A DNA stretch of 64,000 nt, taken from Microbulbifer salipaludis. Lineage in GTDB: Bacteria; Pseudomonadota; Gammaproteobacteria; Pseudomonadales; Cellvibrionaceae. A program made the position numbers and the translations under genes. Below, piece by piece: positions 36,795 to 46,403 of the stretch. The notes below the pieces were generated by a model. It was given only the letters and a program-made list of their open reading frames with translations. It searched no databases and had not been told where the DNA came from. Every line of letters begins with the position of its first letter. Positions within the stretch are counted from its first letter, which is position 1. Location: positions 744,001 through 808,000 of the forward strand of contig NZ_JAEKJR010000002.1 of the NCBI RefSeq assembly GCF_017303155.1, written 5' to 3'.

Positions 36795-38297
36795 ATGACA
36801 ATGAAAAAAAATACCATAAACCGCGTTGTGGTGGCCGGTGGTGGCACATCCGGTTGGCTGGCGGCTGCGGCAATCGCGAAGCTCTACGGAAAGCAAGTAG
36901 AGGTTACCCTCGTTGACTCCTCGAGCATCGGCCGTATCGGTGTCGGTGAAGCCACCATTCCTCCCCTCAGAAACTTTCACCGTCTCATCGGAATTGATGA
37001 GCAGGAGTTTATGGCCAAGACCAAGGCCACCTTCAAGCTCGGTATCGAATTCTCCGGCTGGGGCGCACTGAATGACAGCTATATCCACTCCTTTGGCATT
37101 ACCGGGAAGGATTGCTGGGCCTGTGACTTTCATCATTTTTGGCTGGCAGGTAGAGAGAAGGGGATCGCTACCGATTTCGGCGACTACTGTATTGAGCTCC
37201 AGGCCGCGTGCCAGTCGAAGATTGACCGCGAAAAGCTCAATTATGCCTACCATCTGGATGCGGGAATGTATGCGGAGTTTCTCAGGGCGCATGCATTAAG
37301 GTACGGCGCACGCCACATCGACAAAAAAATCTCTGAGACGGAAATATCCGAGGTGGACGGCAGTATCACGGCTCTACACCTTGAGGATGGCGAGAGACTG
37401 GAAGGTGACCTGTTTGTTGACTGTACTGGATTCAGCGCGCTGTTGATTGAAGGTGCCCTCAATGTGGGGTACGAGTCCTACCGGCAAGTTCTGCCCAATG
37501 ACTCCGCAGTGGCAGTGCAGTCTGCAAGCGGCGGTCCGTTGCGACCCTATACCCAGGCGACGGCGCATGAGTTTGGCTGGCAGTGGCGTATTCCGCTACA
37601 AAATCGAGTGGGTAATGGCTTGGTTTATTGCAGCCGCTATGTCAGCGATGAGGATGCGCGTGAGCGGCTTTTGAGCGGGCTGGAAACCGATGCGATCACG
37701 GAAACGCGTATGTTCCGATACCACACCGGTCGCCGGGCAACGGCCTGGCATAAAAACTGTGTCGCAATTGGCTTGTCGTCGGGCTTCCTGGAGCCCGTTG
37801 AATCAACCTCTATCCACTTGGCAATGTCTTCCATACTTCGGCTGCTGAAGTTCTTTCCGCGAACGCAGATCGAGGCTTCCTCGGTTGATGAGTTCAATCG
37901 GGAAACGCAGGAAGAAGTCGAGCGCATTCGCGACTTTATTGTTCTTCATTATCATGCGACAGCAAGAGACGACAGCCCATACTGGCGTTATTGCAAGCAG
38001 ATGGATATTCCAAACTCACTTTCCCGTAGAGTGAAGCTTTTCCGTAAAACCGGGATCTTTCCAATTGCCAACAAGGAGCTGTTTAAAATCGACTCCTGGG
38101 TGCAGGTGATGCTAGGACAGGGCGTGATGCCCAGTGATTTTCACCCGATTGTCGATCTAATGAGTGACGCGGAGCTATCAAGCTTTCTCAACGGATACAA
38201 AGGTTTTGTCGCCAGATCGGTTGCGGGAATGCCTGCGCACGAAGATGCCATTAGCCAATATTGTGCAGCCAATCTGACTGCAGGAGAAAAGATGTGA
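36795..38297 (+). CDS. Flavin-dependent (tryptophan) halogenase-family protein A
   Basis: A 500-residue FAD-dependent halogenase-family protein. Seen are GGGTSGWLAAAAIA (FAD, residues 13-26), GVGEATIPP, the catalytic-lysine motif ATFKLGIEFSGW near 78, the halogenase signature GWQWRIP near 258 and FLEPVESTSIHL near 334 containing the conserved Glu. These motifs suggest competence for HOCl-type halogenation of an unknown substrate. Free tryptophan is doubtful because the gene is embedded in a carbohydrate-uptake locus. GGGAGGG precedes the ATG. Its stop overlaps the start of a second homologue. Confidence 0.85.
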   Translation: MTMKKNTINRVVVAGGGTSGWLAAAAIAKLYGKQVEVTLVDSSSIGRIGVGEATIPPLRNFHRLIGIDEQEFMAKTKATFKLGIEFSGWGALNDSYIHSFGITGKDCWACDFHHFWLAGREKGIATDFGDYCIELQAACQSKIDREKLNYAYHLDAGMYAEFLRAHALRYGARHIDKKISETEISEVDGSITALHLEDGERLEGDLFVDCTGFSALLIEGALNVGYESYRQVLPNDSAVAVQSASGGPLRPYTQATAHEFGWQWRIPLQNRVGNGLVYCSRYVSDEDARERLLSGLETDAITETRMFRYHTGRRATAWHKNCVAIGLSSGFLEPVESTSIHLAMSSILRLLKFFPRTQIEASSVDEFNRETQEEVERIRDFIVLHYHATARDDSPYWRYCKQMDIPNSLSRRVKLFRKTGIFPIANKELFKIDSWVQVMLGQGVMPSDFHPIVDLMSDAELSSFLNGYKGFVARSVAGMPAHEDAISQYCAANLTAGEKM

Positions 38298-39853
38298 CGG
38301 GCCCGATCAAGCGTGTCGTTGTTTTAGGCGGTGGAACAGCAGGCTGGTTGACCGCGGGAATACTCGCCGCAGACCATTGCAGCAGTGAACCCGATGGCCT
38401 GGAAGTCATCGTGGTGGAGGCCCCGGATGTGCCGCCGATCGGCGTGGGTGAGGGCACCTGGCCTTCCATGCGCAATACACTGCGCCGCATAGGGATAACA
38501 GAAACGGAATTATTCCGTGAGTGCGAGGCGTCTTTCAAGCAGGGTGCCAAGTTCTGCGGATGGGTGACCGGCAAAGAAAACGACTTTTACTACCACCCAC
38601 TTGTGGTACCGGAAGGTTATGGCGAATTCGATATCGCATCTGCCTGGCTGGCCGAGGGCGGTGATGAATCGTTTGCGGACGCCATTAACTTTCAAAGCCA
38701 TTTGTGTGAAATGGGGCTTGCGCCAAAACAAATTACCACGCCTGAGTACGCCGGTATTGCCAACTATGCGTACCACCTGAATGCCGGGAAGCTGGGCCAG
38801 CTGCTCACAAGGCACTGTATCGATAAGCTGGGTGTCCAGCATGTGCTTGCCCGCGTAACGAACGTCAAGTCAACAGAAAGTGGTGATATCGCGGCGCTGC
38901 TACTGGATAACGGCGGGGAGGTCACTGGCGATCTGTTTGTGGATTGTTCGGGGTTTGCATCGCGGTTATTGGGTGAACATTTTCAGGTGCCATTTATTGA
39001 CTGCAGAGACCAGTTGTTCAATGACCGAGCGATCGCCGTACAGGTGCCTTATACCACAGAGGAGGCCGCGATTGCTTCTCATACCATATCGACAGCGCAG
39101 GAAGCGGGGTGGATTTGGGATATTGGCCTTCCGACGCGTCGCGGTATGGGGCATGTGTACTCCAGTGCTCATATGTCGGATGAGCGGGCACAGGACCTTC
39201 TCGAGGCGCACTTAAAGAAGGATCTCCCGGACTCCGCGGTTGCGGATTTGCAATTCCGCCAGATTCAGATGCGGCCGGGGCACCGCGAGCACTTTTGGCA
39301 CAAGAACTGTGTGGCGGTGGGTATGTCTGCCGGCTTCCTGGAGCCGCTCGAGGCGTCAGCGCTTGTGCTTGTGGAGCTTTCCGCCGGGCTGATCAGTGAT
39401 GACCTGCCAGCATCGAGGGCGGTAATGGATACGGTTGCCAAACGTTTCAACGAGCGGTTTCGCTATCGCTGGGCAAGCATTATCGACTTCCTGAAGTTGC
39501 ACTATGTATTGACCGAGCGGACGGATTCCGACTATTGGCGGGACAACTGCCTGCCCCAGTCACAATCCTCGCGGTTGCAGGAGTGGCTTGCACTGTGGCG
39601 GGTTCAGCCCCCGTGCCGCCACGATTTCCCCCAGGTTGAGGAAGTGTTCGCATCCGCCAGCTGGCAATACGTTCTCTACGGCATGGGTTTTCGTACCCTG
39701 CCACGTGCGACCAGACGTCGTTTTGAAGATATTTCGAAGTATCGGGAACTGCATGACCAGAATGAGCTGTTCGTACAGAGATGCCGGCAGGGCCTTCCGG
39801 AGAATCGCGAGCTTATCCAAAAAATAATTCGCCATGGTTTGTCTGCCGTTTAG
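38294..39853 (+). CDS. Flavin-dependent (tryptophan) halogenase-family protein B
   Basis: A 519-residue paralogue of the preceding protein. It has GGGTAGWLTAGILA, GVGEGTWPS, catalytic-lysine ASFKQGAKFCGW, and FLEPLEASALVL. The GWxWxIP motif is altered to GWIWDIGL, so the Ile-Pro that guards the tunnel is not kept. The GTG start at 38294 has AGGAG 7 bases upstream and overlaps the upstream TGA (GTGA), implying translational coupling and perhaps a heterodimer. Together with SapC and the TonB receptor it forms a conserved type of module whose role is unresolved. Confidence 0.85.
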   Translation: MTGPIKRVVVLGGGTAGWLTAGILAADHCSSEPDGLEVIVVEAPDVPPIGVGEGTWPSMRNTLRRIGITETELFRECEASFKQGAKFCGWVTGKENDFYYHPLVVPEGYGEFDIASAWLAEGGDESFADAINFQSHLCEMGLAPKQITTPEYAGIANYAYHLNAGKLGQLLTRHCIDKLGVQHVLARVTNVKSTESGDIAALLLDNGGEVTGDLFVDCSGFASRLLGEHFQVPFIDCRDQLFNDRAIAVQVPYTTEEAAIASHTISTAQEAGWIWDIGLPTRRGMGHVYSSAHMSDERAQDLLEAHLKKDLPDSAVADLQFRQIQMRPGHREHFWHKNCVAVGMSAGFLEPLEASALVLVELSAGLISDDLPASRAVMDTVAKRFNERFRYRWASIIDFLKLHYVLTERTDSDYWRDNCLPQSQSSRLQEWLALWRVQPPCRHDFPQVEEVFASASWQYVLYGMGFRTLPRATRRRFEDISKYRELHDQNELFVQRCRQGLPENRELIQKIIRHGLSAV

Positions 39854-40000
39854 GACCGGTTGCCGTGTGTTTGTTCCGTTTCATCGTAAAACGAATTGAT
39901 GGTTCTCTGGGTGTGTTAAAAAGAGCCTGAACTTTCTTCTGTAACGGCGGCAACATAGGGTGTCGTTGCAGAGCAGAATAATGAAGTACAGGACATTGAC

Positions 40001-41269
40001 ATGGCGAACCTCGGCTCAAATATAGAAGCTACGATTGCACCTCAACAGGGATACACTGAATCAGGTAATCAGTTTGCGTTGGGTGCACTCACCTCACTTT
40101 TTTTCATGTGGGGATTTATTACCTGCCTGAATGATATTCTTATCCCGCACCTCAAGGGTGTATTCGATTTGAGCTACACCCAGGCAATGCTGGTGCAGTT
40201 CTGCTTTTTTGGAGCCTACTTCCTTGTATCAATTCCCGCAGGCCGCCTGATTGGGAAAATCGGTTACCAGCGCGGCATTGTCGTGGGGCTGAGTATCGCC
40301 GTAATCGGCTGTCTGCTATTTATTCCCGCAGCGCGCATCCAGGTGTATGCCGTGTTTTTGGTTGCGCTGTTTATCCTGGCTGCAGGTATAACGGTGCTTC
40401 AGGTTTCTGCGAACCCATACGTTGCTGCGCTCGGAAGTGAGAAAACAGCGGCTAGTCGACTGACGATGACTCAGGCGTTCAACTCACTGGGTACTACGGT
40501 TGCGCCTTTCTTTGGTGGCGTTCTTATTCTGTCAGCGGTGTCCTCCGGGGTTGGCGAGTCATCCAGTGCGGCCCATGATGCCGGTGCGGTGGAATTACCA
40601 TACTTTATTTTGGCGGTCGCCCTGGCGTCACTTGCGTTGATCTTCTCTCGCCTGAATCTCCCTGTTATCCAGAGTCATATAGAAAGCGCTCGACCGGAAT
40701 CTGCCGTTAAGGAGAGCGCGCTCTCGCATAGACATCTGCTGTTGGGTGCCATCGGTATATTTCTCTATGTTGGTGCCGAGGTTTCCATCGGGAGCTTCCT
40801 TGTGAATTTCCTGTCGGAAGACCATATTGCCGGTATCACAGAGAAGCAGGCCGCATTTTACGTGTCGCTCTACTGGGGGGGCGCGATGGTTGGCCGGTTT
40901 GTCGGCGCGGTTGTGATGCGCTATGTGCACGCGGGTACCGTACTTGCGGTTTGCTCCCTGGGTGCGTGTGTTCTGCTGGCGCTGACGATTCTAGGGTCGG
41001 GCAAAGTCGCGATGTGGGCGGTGCTTTCCATTGGTTTGTGCAACTCTGTCATGTTCCCAACGATTTTCAGCCTTGCGCTGGCCCGCCTGGGCCCGCTGAC
41101 TGGGCAGGGCTCCGGTATCTTGTGCCTGGCAATCGTGGGTGGTGCCGTCCTGCCGCTGTTGCAAGGTATGTTGGCGGATGTGATCGGCATCCAGCTCGCG
41201 TTTATTCTCCCGGTTGTTTGTTATCTATACATTCTCTCTTATGGTGTCCGTGGACACCTTGTGCGCTAA
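40001..41269 (+). CDS. FucP-type MFS sugar transporter 1
   Basis: A 422-residue proton-coupled symporter of the FucP/GluP family with about 12 helices. The family signature is [19 protein letters not shown] (about 34-52), followed by [25 protein letters not shown], and in the C-half [22 protein letters not shown] and [13 protein letters not shown]. Members carry glucose, galactose, fucose or N-acetylglucosamine. It shares most of these blocks with the second transporter at 43750. AGGACA precedes the ATG. In this locus glucose is the likely cargo. A strong terminator follows. Confidence 0.88.
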   Translation: MANLGSNIEATIAPQQGYTESGNQFALGALTSLFFMWGFITCLNDILIPHLKGVFDLSYTQAMLVQFCFFGAYFLVSIPAGRLIGKIGYQRGIVVGLSIAVIGCLLFIPAARIQVYAVFLVALFILAAGITVLQVSANPYVAALGSEKTAASRLTMTQAFNSLGTTVAPFFGGVLILSAVSSGVGESSSAAHDAGAVELPYFILAVALASLALIFSRLNLPVIQSHIESARPESAVKESALSHRHLLLGAIGIFLYVGAEVSIGSFLVNFLSEDHIAGITEKQAAFYVSLYWGGAMVGRFVGAVVMRYVHAGTVLAVCSLGACVLLALTILGSGKVAMWAVLSIGLCNSVMFPTIFSLALARLGPLTGQGSGILCLAIVGGAVLPLLQGMLADVIGIQLAFILPVVCYLYILSYGVRGHLVR

Positions 41270-41295
41270 AGACCTCTCGTCGTTTCTCTTTAGCA

Positions 41296-41320
41296 GCCCG
41301 GCAGTAGCCGGGCTTTTTTT
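41296..41320 (+). terminator. Terminator after FucP-type transporter 1
   Basis: GCCCGGC-agta-GCCGGGC followed by seven T residues. Confidence 0.9.
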
Positions 41321-41420
41321 ATGGTGCAAGGGTCGAGTTAACGCTTGAGGTGCAACGCTGAAAAAAGGTGACAATAGAGTAAGCTGAGAGGCTCACTCGG
41401 TAGGAAAACTTATACAGATA

Positions 41421-42242
41421 TCAGCTAATGTTTGCGGAAGTACCTTCCAGATACTCCTTGATTGGCGTGCGGTAATTTCGGCTTACCTTAACTTCTGAGC
41501 CACTTTTCATGGTGAGTAGGTACTCGCCCTTTGTGAGTACTTTGATTTGATCGATGAACTTAAGATTGACTAAAGTAGAGCGATGGATACGCTTGAACCA
41601 ATCAGGGGAAAGCTGTTTTTGAAGGTCTTTAAGAGTGCTACGCATAACGTGTGTTTCGCCAGTTGCGTGAATACACATGTAGTCACCGGCAGCGTCGATC
41701 CACTCGATTTCAAACTGATCCAGAAGTACGATGCGACCCCGGTCCTTAATTGCAAGTTTCCCTGAGCTCTCGACCGTTTTCGTACCTTCAGTGCTTGAGC
41801 TAGGCTGCGCTGTCTGTAGTGATGCGAGCAGCTGTGCCTTATGGTCACGGGTAGAGCCTCTGGCATTATCTTCCTGCCTTGCGCGGGCGCGGGCCCTGTC
41901 GACGGCAAGCTCAATCCGTTCCATTTCTAGAGGCTTGAGTATGTAGTCCACCGCATGTACCTCAAATGCCTCAATGGCATAATGGTCATAAGCTGTTGCG
42001 AATACCACCATTGGGATCGTATCCCCTTGCAACCGGCGTACAACATCGAATCCACTCATGCCTGGCATCTGTATGTCCAGAAATAGGATGTCGGGCGTAT
42101 ATTTCACAACGGCATTTAACGCTTCACGGCCATTGCGGCAGGTCGCAACGACTTTAATATCCGCGATTTCCTCGAGCATCGACTGCAGTAGCTGCAAAGC
42201 TAACGGCTCGTCGTCGACTAGCACGGCCCTAAGTTGGCTCAT
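41421..42242 (-). CDS. LytTR-family response regulator
   Basis: A 273-residue response regulator: receiver domain (residues 1-120) with acidic pocket VDDE, phosphoacceptor Asp56 in FLDIQMPG, conserved Thr/Ser in FATAYD and Lys in ILKPLE; a flexible linker; and a C-terminal LytTR DNA-binding domain (about 165-270; IKDRGRIVLLDQFEIEWIDAAGDYMCIH, RSTLKDLQKQLSPDWFKRIHRSTLVN). It overlaps the upstream kinase gene by 14 bases and is certainly its partner. It probably activates the adjacent transporter or glucan genes in response to an extracellular signal; targets are not visible. Confidence 0.92.
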   Translation of the reverse strand: MSQLRAVLVDDEPLALQLLQSMLEEIADIKVVATCRNGREALNAVVKYTPDILFLDIQMPGMSGFDVVRRLQGDTIPMVVFATAYDHYAIEAFEVHAVDYILKPLEMERIELAVDRARARARQEDNARGSTRDHKAQLLASLQTAQPSSSTEGTKTVESSGKLAIKDRGRIVLLDQFEIEWIDAAGDYMCIHATGETHVMRSTLKDLQKQLSPDWFKRIHRSTLVNLKFIDQIKVLTKGEYLLTMKSGSEVKVSRNYRTPIKEYLEGTSANIS

Positions 42243-43398
42243 TTATAGCCTCCGGTGTGGCTTGTTCATGATATTCAGCAGGAATCCGAATATTGACTGT
42301 CATCCCACCACCAGTGTCGCGAGACTGGCAAATCCTAAAATTGTCCGGGTACAGTGTTTGTAGTCGCTCTCGTATATTGACGAGGCCTACGCCGGTGGAG
42401 CCAGAAAATGCCGGGTCTTCGTCAATCCTTTCACCAGAGCTGCCCGAATCCGATACGCAAATAGCTAATGTTTGATCATCGATATTTGCGCGAATTGCGA
42501 TGATTCCTCCGGACTCACTGACCGCGATCGCGTACTTGATGGCGTTTTCAGCGAGTGGTTGTAACAGCAAGCTTGGAACCAGCGCCTTTTTCGCTGTGTA
42601 CCCTATCTCGACTTCCACTCTGAGGCGGTCGGCAAACCGTGTCTTTTCAATATCCAGATACAGTAAAACTGCTCGCACTTCCTGCTCCAGGGTGATCTTC
42701 TTTATCGGATCTTCTGACAGTGAGTGTCGCAAGAACTGGCTCAGACGAACAATCATGTCGCGGGCCTGGTCTTGACGTTTCAGGCGGATCAATGCGTTTA
42801 TCGAATTGAGAGTATTGAAAAGAAAATGTGGATTGAGCTGGTAGCGCAGCATTTTTAATTGCGCTTCCCGCGCTATTGTCTCCGCATGCAGCCTGCGCAC
42901 CTGCTCCTGCTCATGAAAGCTCGCCATTTCTAGAACGATCTTGTGCTCATTTTCTAATAAAATAAAATATTTTACTCCGCAATACAGTGCGCTCCAGAAC
43001 AAAAATATAAAGAGCGAGGCGTAATACCAGCCGCCGAACTCTGCCCAAATCGAGTGGGCGCCAGAAAGCTGGGTGTAGGTTTCCATGCGTAGCAGGGTCC
43101 AAATACCAGCGATGACCGCAACGGCGAGAAAGTAGACAAAGGTACGTAGGGCCAAGGGGGCGTCCCATGCTACGTCAAAAATTGGCTTGAGCAGCAACGA
43201 TAGTAAAAAACCAATTCCACACTGAAATATGGTGTTAAATGGCTCGTAAGTTGGGCGTTCGCCAGAATTTTGCCAAAAGCTAAGTGACAGGAATGTAACG
43301 ACTAATATGCCGCTCCAGCTAAAAAACTGCAGTTTCCAAAACCAACTCGCAGAAGGCAAGTGGAATGGTTCTTGTCGATTTGGAGGCGACATTGACAT
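42229..43398 (-). CDS. LytS/YehU-type sensor histidine kinase
   Basis: A 389-residue membrane sensor kinase of the His_kinase (PF06580-type) family. The N-terminus has about four transmembrane helices (residues 20-155) without a large periplasmic domain. The histidine box is in MLRYQLNPHFLFNTLNSINALIRL, and the ATPase domain has LLLQPLAENAIKYAI (N-box) and GVGLVNIRERL (G-box). It phosphorylates the LytTR regulator encoded by the overlapping next gene. The lack of an obvious sensor domain suggests detection within the membrane or through a partner such as the neighbouring transporter, as BtsS- and YpdA-type kinases do for pyruvate; that is inference. Confidence 0.9.
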   Translation of the reverse strand: MSMSPPNRQEPFHLPSASWFWKLQFFSWSGILVVTFLSLSFWQNSGERPTYEPFNTIFQCGIGFLLSLLLKPIFDVAWDAPLALRTFVYFLAVAVIAGIWTLLRMETYTQLSGAHSIWAEFGGWYYASLFIFLFWSALYCGVKYFILLENEHKIVLEMASFHEQEQVRRLHAETIAREAQLKMLRYQLNPHFLFNTLNSINALIRLKRQDQARDMIVRLSQFLRHSLSEDPIKKITLEQEVRAVLLYLDIEKTRFADRLRVEVEIGYTAKKALVPSLLLQPLAENAIKYAIAVSESGGIIAIRANIDDQTLAICVSDSGSSGERIDEDPAFSGSTGVGLVNIRERLQTLYPDNFRICQSRDTGGGMTVNIRIPAEYHEQATPEAINEPT

Positions 43399-43749
43399 GA
43401 ATTATCGGCTATATATTCCGCAGCAATTAGGGCTATTTATAAAACTTATACCCATTAGGCTATAGATGGTACCTAGTGAACCTGAATGCGGCCAGTAATT
43501 TATCGGCGGAGGTGTCCACTTTGTCTCGAATTGAGTCCGACTTGGCTCTCAGGTAGGGCAGGGGCTGGTCGTAGTAGATTCCGCGCCCCGTGTCAGCGCT
43601 AAAACGGGCCGCTTCGTCGCAATGTCTCGGTGTGTCAGGATTACAGTGTGTATGGCCCATGCTAAGGTTGGCGACAATGAGATAGTGGTAGCAAGATTTT
43701 CGGACACCGCTAAGGTGCCTGCCTTGCATACAATAAGTACAAATTTTGG
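43399..43749. other. Divergent promoter region, kinase/transporter 2
   Basis: A 351-base region between the sensor kinase (minus) and FucP-type transporter 2 (plus). An 89-codon minus-strand frame (43460-43729) has no ribosome site or recognisable motif. A TACAAT element around 43728 suits a -10 for the transporter but I see no matching -35. A LytTR-site direct repeat would be expected here but was not identified with confidence. Confidence 0.4.
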
Positions 43750-45087
43750 ATGTTTCCTATTATGAAGGGGCTGGAATCACACGCTTCTAGCGGCAGCAGC
43801 GAAAGGACTGGTCATGCTCCAGAGGCAGTCGGCTCAGTCGCTGTCGGCCGCGAGATTGGCTTGGTGGCCTTGACATCATTGTTCTTTATTTGGGGGTTCA
43901 TCACCGGCTTAAATGACATCCTAGTGCCGCACCTCAAGAATGTGTTCGATCTAACCTATACCATGGCGGTCCTTGTTCAATTTTGTTTTTTCGCTGCATA
44001 TTTTATTGTGTCAGTGCCGGCGGGGAGCGTCATTAAGCGGGTTGGATTTCAGTTAGGATTGGTCGTGGGGCTCCTTGTGGCCAGCGCAGGCTGCCTGATA
44101 TTCATCCCTGCCGCTCGGCTTCAAATTTATGAAATGTTCCTGCTGGGGCTATTCGTTTTGGCGGGTGGCATTGCAATTCTGCAGGTTTCCGCCAACCCAT
44201 TTGTAGTATCTCTCGGGAGCGAAAGCACCGCCCCGAGCCGGCTTAACCTGGCCCAGGCATTCAACTCACTGGGGACAACCCTGGCGCCAGCTTTTGGCGG
44301 CGTGGTTATTTTTTCGGCGGTTTACGCAATATCCCCAAGCGATCCAGCCGCTTCGGTCGAATCGTTCAAGGCACAGGAGGCTGCCCTCGTTGAGGCTCCC
44401 TATTTTTGGCTGGCGTTAGTGTTGCTTATGCTGGTCGCATTTTTCTCCTGGGTCAGAATGCCAGTAGTTTTGTCTGATGGTGGTGCGTCGGAAGATGTGA
44501 GCCGCGAGGTCGATAAGAGCTTCCAACTTCTACGCCATCCCAAGCTCTTACTTGGGGCTATCGGCATTTTCGTCTATGTTGGTGCTGAAGTTGCCATCGG
44601 CAGCTTTCTGATTAATTTCTTTGGCGAGCCCTCACTAGCAAACATGGATCCTGCGCGGGCGGCAACGTATGTTTCCCTCTATTGGGGTGCCGCCATGACC
44701 GGCCGATTTTTGGGTGCCGGTATCTTGTACTTCGTGCGCCCTGGATTCGTGTTGGCAGTCTGCGGGGTGGCTGCCGCGAGTTTGACAGGGCTTGCAATGG
44801 TGGGCTCTGGCATGCTTTCCGTATGGGCAATCGTGGCGGTAGGTCTCTGTAACTCTATCATGTTTCCTACGATATTCAGTCTTGCATTGGGCGGCTTGGG
44901 GCGCTTTGCGAGTCAGGGCTCTGGCGTTTTGTGTATGGCCATTGTCGGCGGCGCAATTGTTCCGCTCTGTCAGGGCGTAATGGCAGATGCAATCGGCATC
45001 CAGCTATCATTTGTGGTTCCCGCTCTGTGCTATTGCTATATCGTCTATTACGGCATTTCCTCACCACTTCTTCGCAATCGTATCTGA
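43750..45087 (+). CDS. FucP-type MFS sugar transporter 2
   Basis: A 445-residue FucP/GluP-family symporter paralogous to the one at 40001: FFIWGFITGLNDILVPHLK, QFCFFAAYFIVSVPAG, ISPSDPAASVESFKAQEAALVEAPYF in the central loop, GAIGIFVYVGAEVAIGSFLINFFGEP and [17 protein letters not shown]. About 12 helices. It diverges from the two-component system, which may regulate it, and precedes a glucokinase, pointing to glucose import. ATG 43762 is a possible alternative start. Confidence 0.88.
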   Translation: MFPIMKGLESHASSGSSERTGHAPEAVGSVAVGREIGLVALTSLFFIWGFITGLNDILVPHLKNVFDLTYTMAVLVQFCFFAAYFIVSVPAGSVIKRVGFQLGLVVGLLVASAGCLIFIPAARLQIYEMFLLGLFVLAGGIAILQVSANPFVVSLGSESTAPSRLNLAQAFNSLGTTLAPAFGGVVIFSAVYAISPSDPAASVESFKAQEAALVEAPYFWLALVLLMLVAFFSWVRMPVVLSDGGASEDVSREVDKSFQLLRHPKLLLGAIGIFVYVGAEVAIGSFLINFFGEPSLANMDPARAATYVSLYWGAAMTGRFLGAGILYFVRPGFVLAVCGVAAASLTGLAMVGSGMLSVWAIVAVGLCNSIMFPTIFSLALGGLGRFASQGSGVLCMAIVGGAIVPLCQGVMADAIGIQLSFVVPALCYCYIVYYGISSPLLRNRI

Positions 45088-45362
45088 TCAATTTTCCGCA
45101 TCGGCGTATATACGATCCCTTCTATCGTCTATTCCCTGCTGCCGTCTTGCTCCATTGGTGCAGGCAGAGCATTTTATAACTTCTCGTATTAGGTCTATCC
45201 CTATTGAATCTGAGCTCAGTTTTCTCTTTGGCCCGGATGTATTTGACGGCGGTATTCGAACGCCAATCTCGGGTTTTCGCGGTCGCGCACATTGGTGATC
45301 CTTTTTCAGCCAGTGTGAGTGCTTAGGGATGGTAAGTCGTTGATCAGGATCGAAGTTTGTTT

Positions 45363-46376
45363 ATGGAGCTAGTGAGCCAGAAAAAACCGCCCTATTGGAA
45401 CCTTGTAGCCGATGTAGGGGGTACAAATGCGCGATTTGGTTTGGCCCCTCAGACCGGACGGAATTTTAATGCGATTGAGGATATTCAGGTTCTTCGCTGC
45501 GCGGACTACAAGAATATTCAGAGTGTGGTGAATGCGTACCTTGAAAGGCTGCCGCTCACCAAGCGGAAGGAGATTCAGGAGGCCTGTGTTGCTGTCGCCG
45601 GGCCAACGGAGGGTGACAGGGTCGAGGTAACGAATCTCTCCTGGGTATTCTCTAAATCAGTAGTTGCGGAACAAACCGGACTTTCGAGATTTGCCGTAAT
45701 CAATGATTTTTCGGCGCTGGCACTGGCCTGCCCGCAGTTGCGCAGCGAAGACAAGATTTTGATTGGTGATGTCCGTGAAGATGGTGGCGTCATGGACTCG
45801 CTGGGGAGACTTGCAGTAATTGGTCCTGGCACCGGCCTTGGTGTATGTGGAGTTTTGGCGACCGGGAAAAGCTACTTGGCACTACCTTGCGAAGGTGGCC
45901 ATGCAACGATCTCCCCTGTTACCGATGAAGAGTGTTCCCTGTACAATTTTCTAAAATCGGACTTTCCCCACGTCTCCGCTGAGCATTTTTTAAGTGGACG
46001 AGGAATTGAGAATATTTATCGCGGTTTGGGGGCGTTACGTGGCATTCCGCCAACTTTTACTCAAGCTGAGGAAATTGGCGCTGCCGCACTAAATCGAACA
46101 TGCGAACAGGCACGTGACGCCGTAATAATGTTTTGTAACCTGCTTGGCACGTTTGTTGGTGATGTTGTGTTGACCCTGGGGGCCAGAAATGGCGTCTACC
46201 TGGGTGGCGGCATTCTACCGATGCTAAAACCTTTGTTGTTGGAAAGTGACTTCGAAAATAGGGTCCGCAGCAAGGGCGTTATGTCAAGCTATGTGGCGAA
46301 TACACCAATTGAGCTGGTGGTGCATCCTTTCCCTGCGCTGATCGGAGCATCCTTCTTTCTCAGTCAAAAATATTAA
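45363..46376 (+). CDS. glk: Glucokinase (ROK-unrelated, Glk family)
   Basis: A 337-residue bacterial Glk-type glucokinase, ATP:D-glucose 6-phosphotransferase. The phosphate-1 motif is VADVGGTNARFGLA (about 14-27), followed by ACVAVAGPTEGDRVEVTNLSW, the sugar-binding AVINDFSALALACP, VIGPGTGLGVCGV, PCEGGHATISP and the C-terminal GVYLGGGILP. It phosphorylates glucose released from beta-glucans and imported by the FucP-type transporters. ATG 45363 is chosen over TTG 45357. It is 27 bases upstream of the GH3 lipoprotein gene and likely cotranscribed with it. Confidence 0.92.
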   Translation: MELVSQKKPPYWNLVADVGGTNARFGLAPQTGRNFNAIEDIQVLRCADYKNIQSVVNAYLERLPLTKRKEIQEACVAVAGPTEGDRVEVTNLSWVFSKSVVAEQTGLSRFAVINDFSALALACPQLRSEDKILIGDVREDGGVMDSLGRLAVIGPGTGLGVCGVLATGKSYLALPCEGGHATISPVTDEECSLYNFLKSDFPHVSAEHFLSGRGIENIYRGLGALRGIPPTFTQAEEIGAAALNRTCEQARDAVIMFCNLLGTFVGDVVLTLGARNGVYLGGGILPMLKPLLLESDFENRVRSKGVMSSYVANTPIELVVHPFPALIGASFFLSQKY

Positions 46377-46403
46377 TCAACAGAAATCCGTCAGGAGTAG
46401 TTA

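Noticed and set aside
36795..39853. Halogenase pair as part of a natural-product gene cluster
   Set aside because: No synthase, ligase or tailoring genes nearby; neighbours are carbohydrate-uptake genes.
43460..43729. 89-codon minus-strand frame between kinase and transporter
   Set aside because: No Shine-Dalgarno, no motif, and it fills what should be a divergent promoter region.
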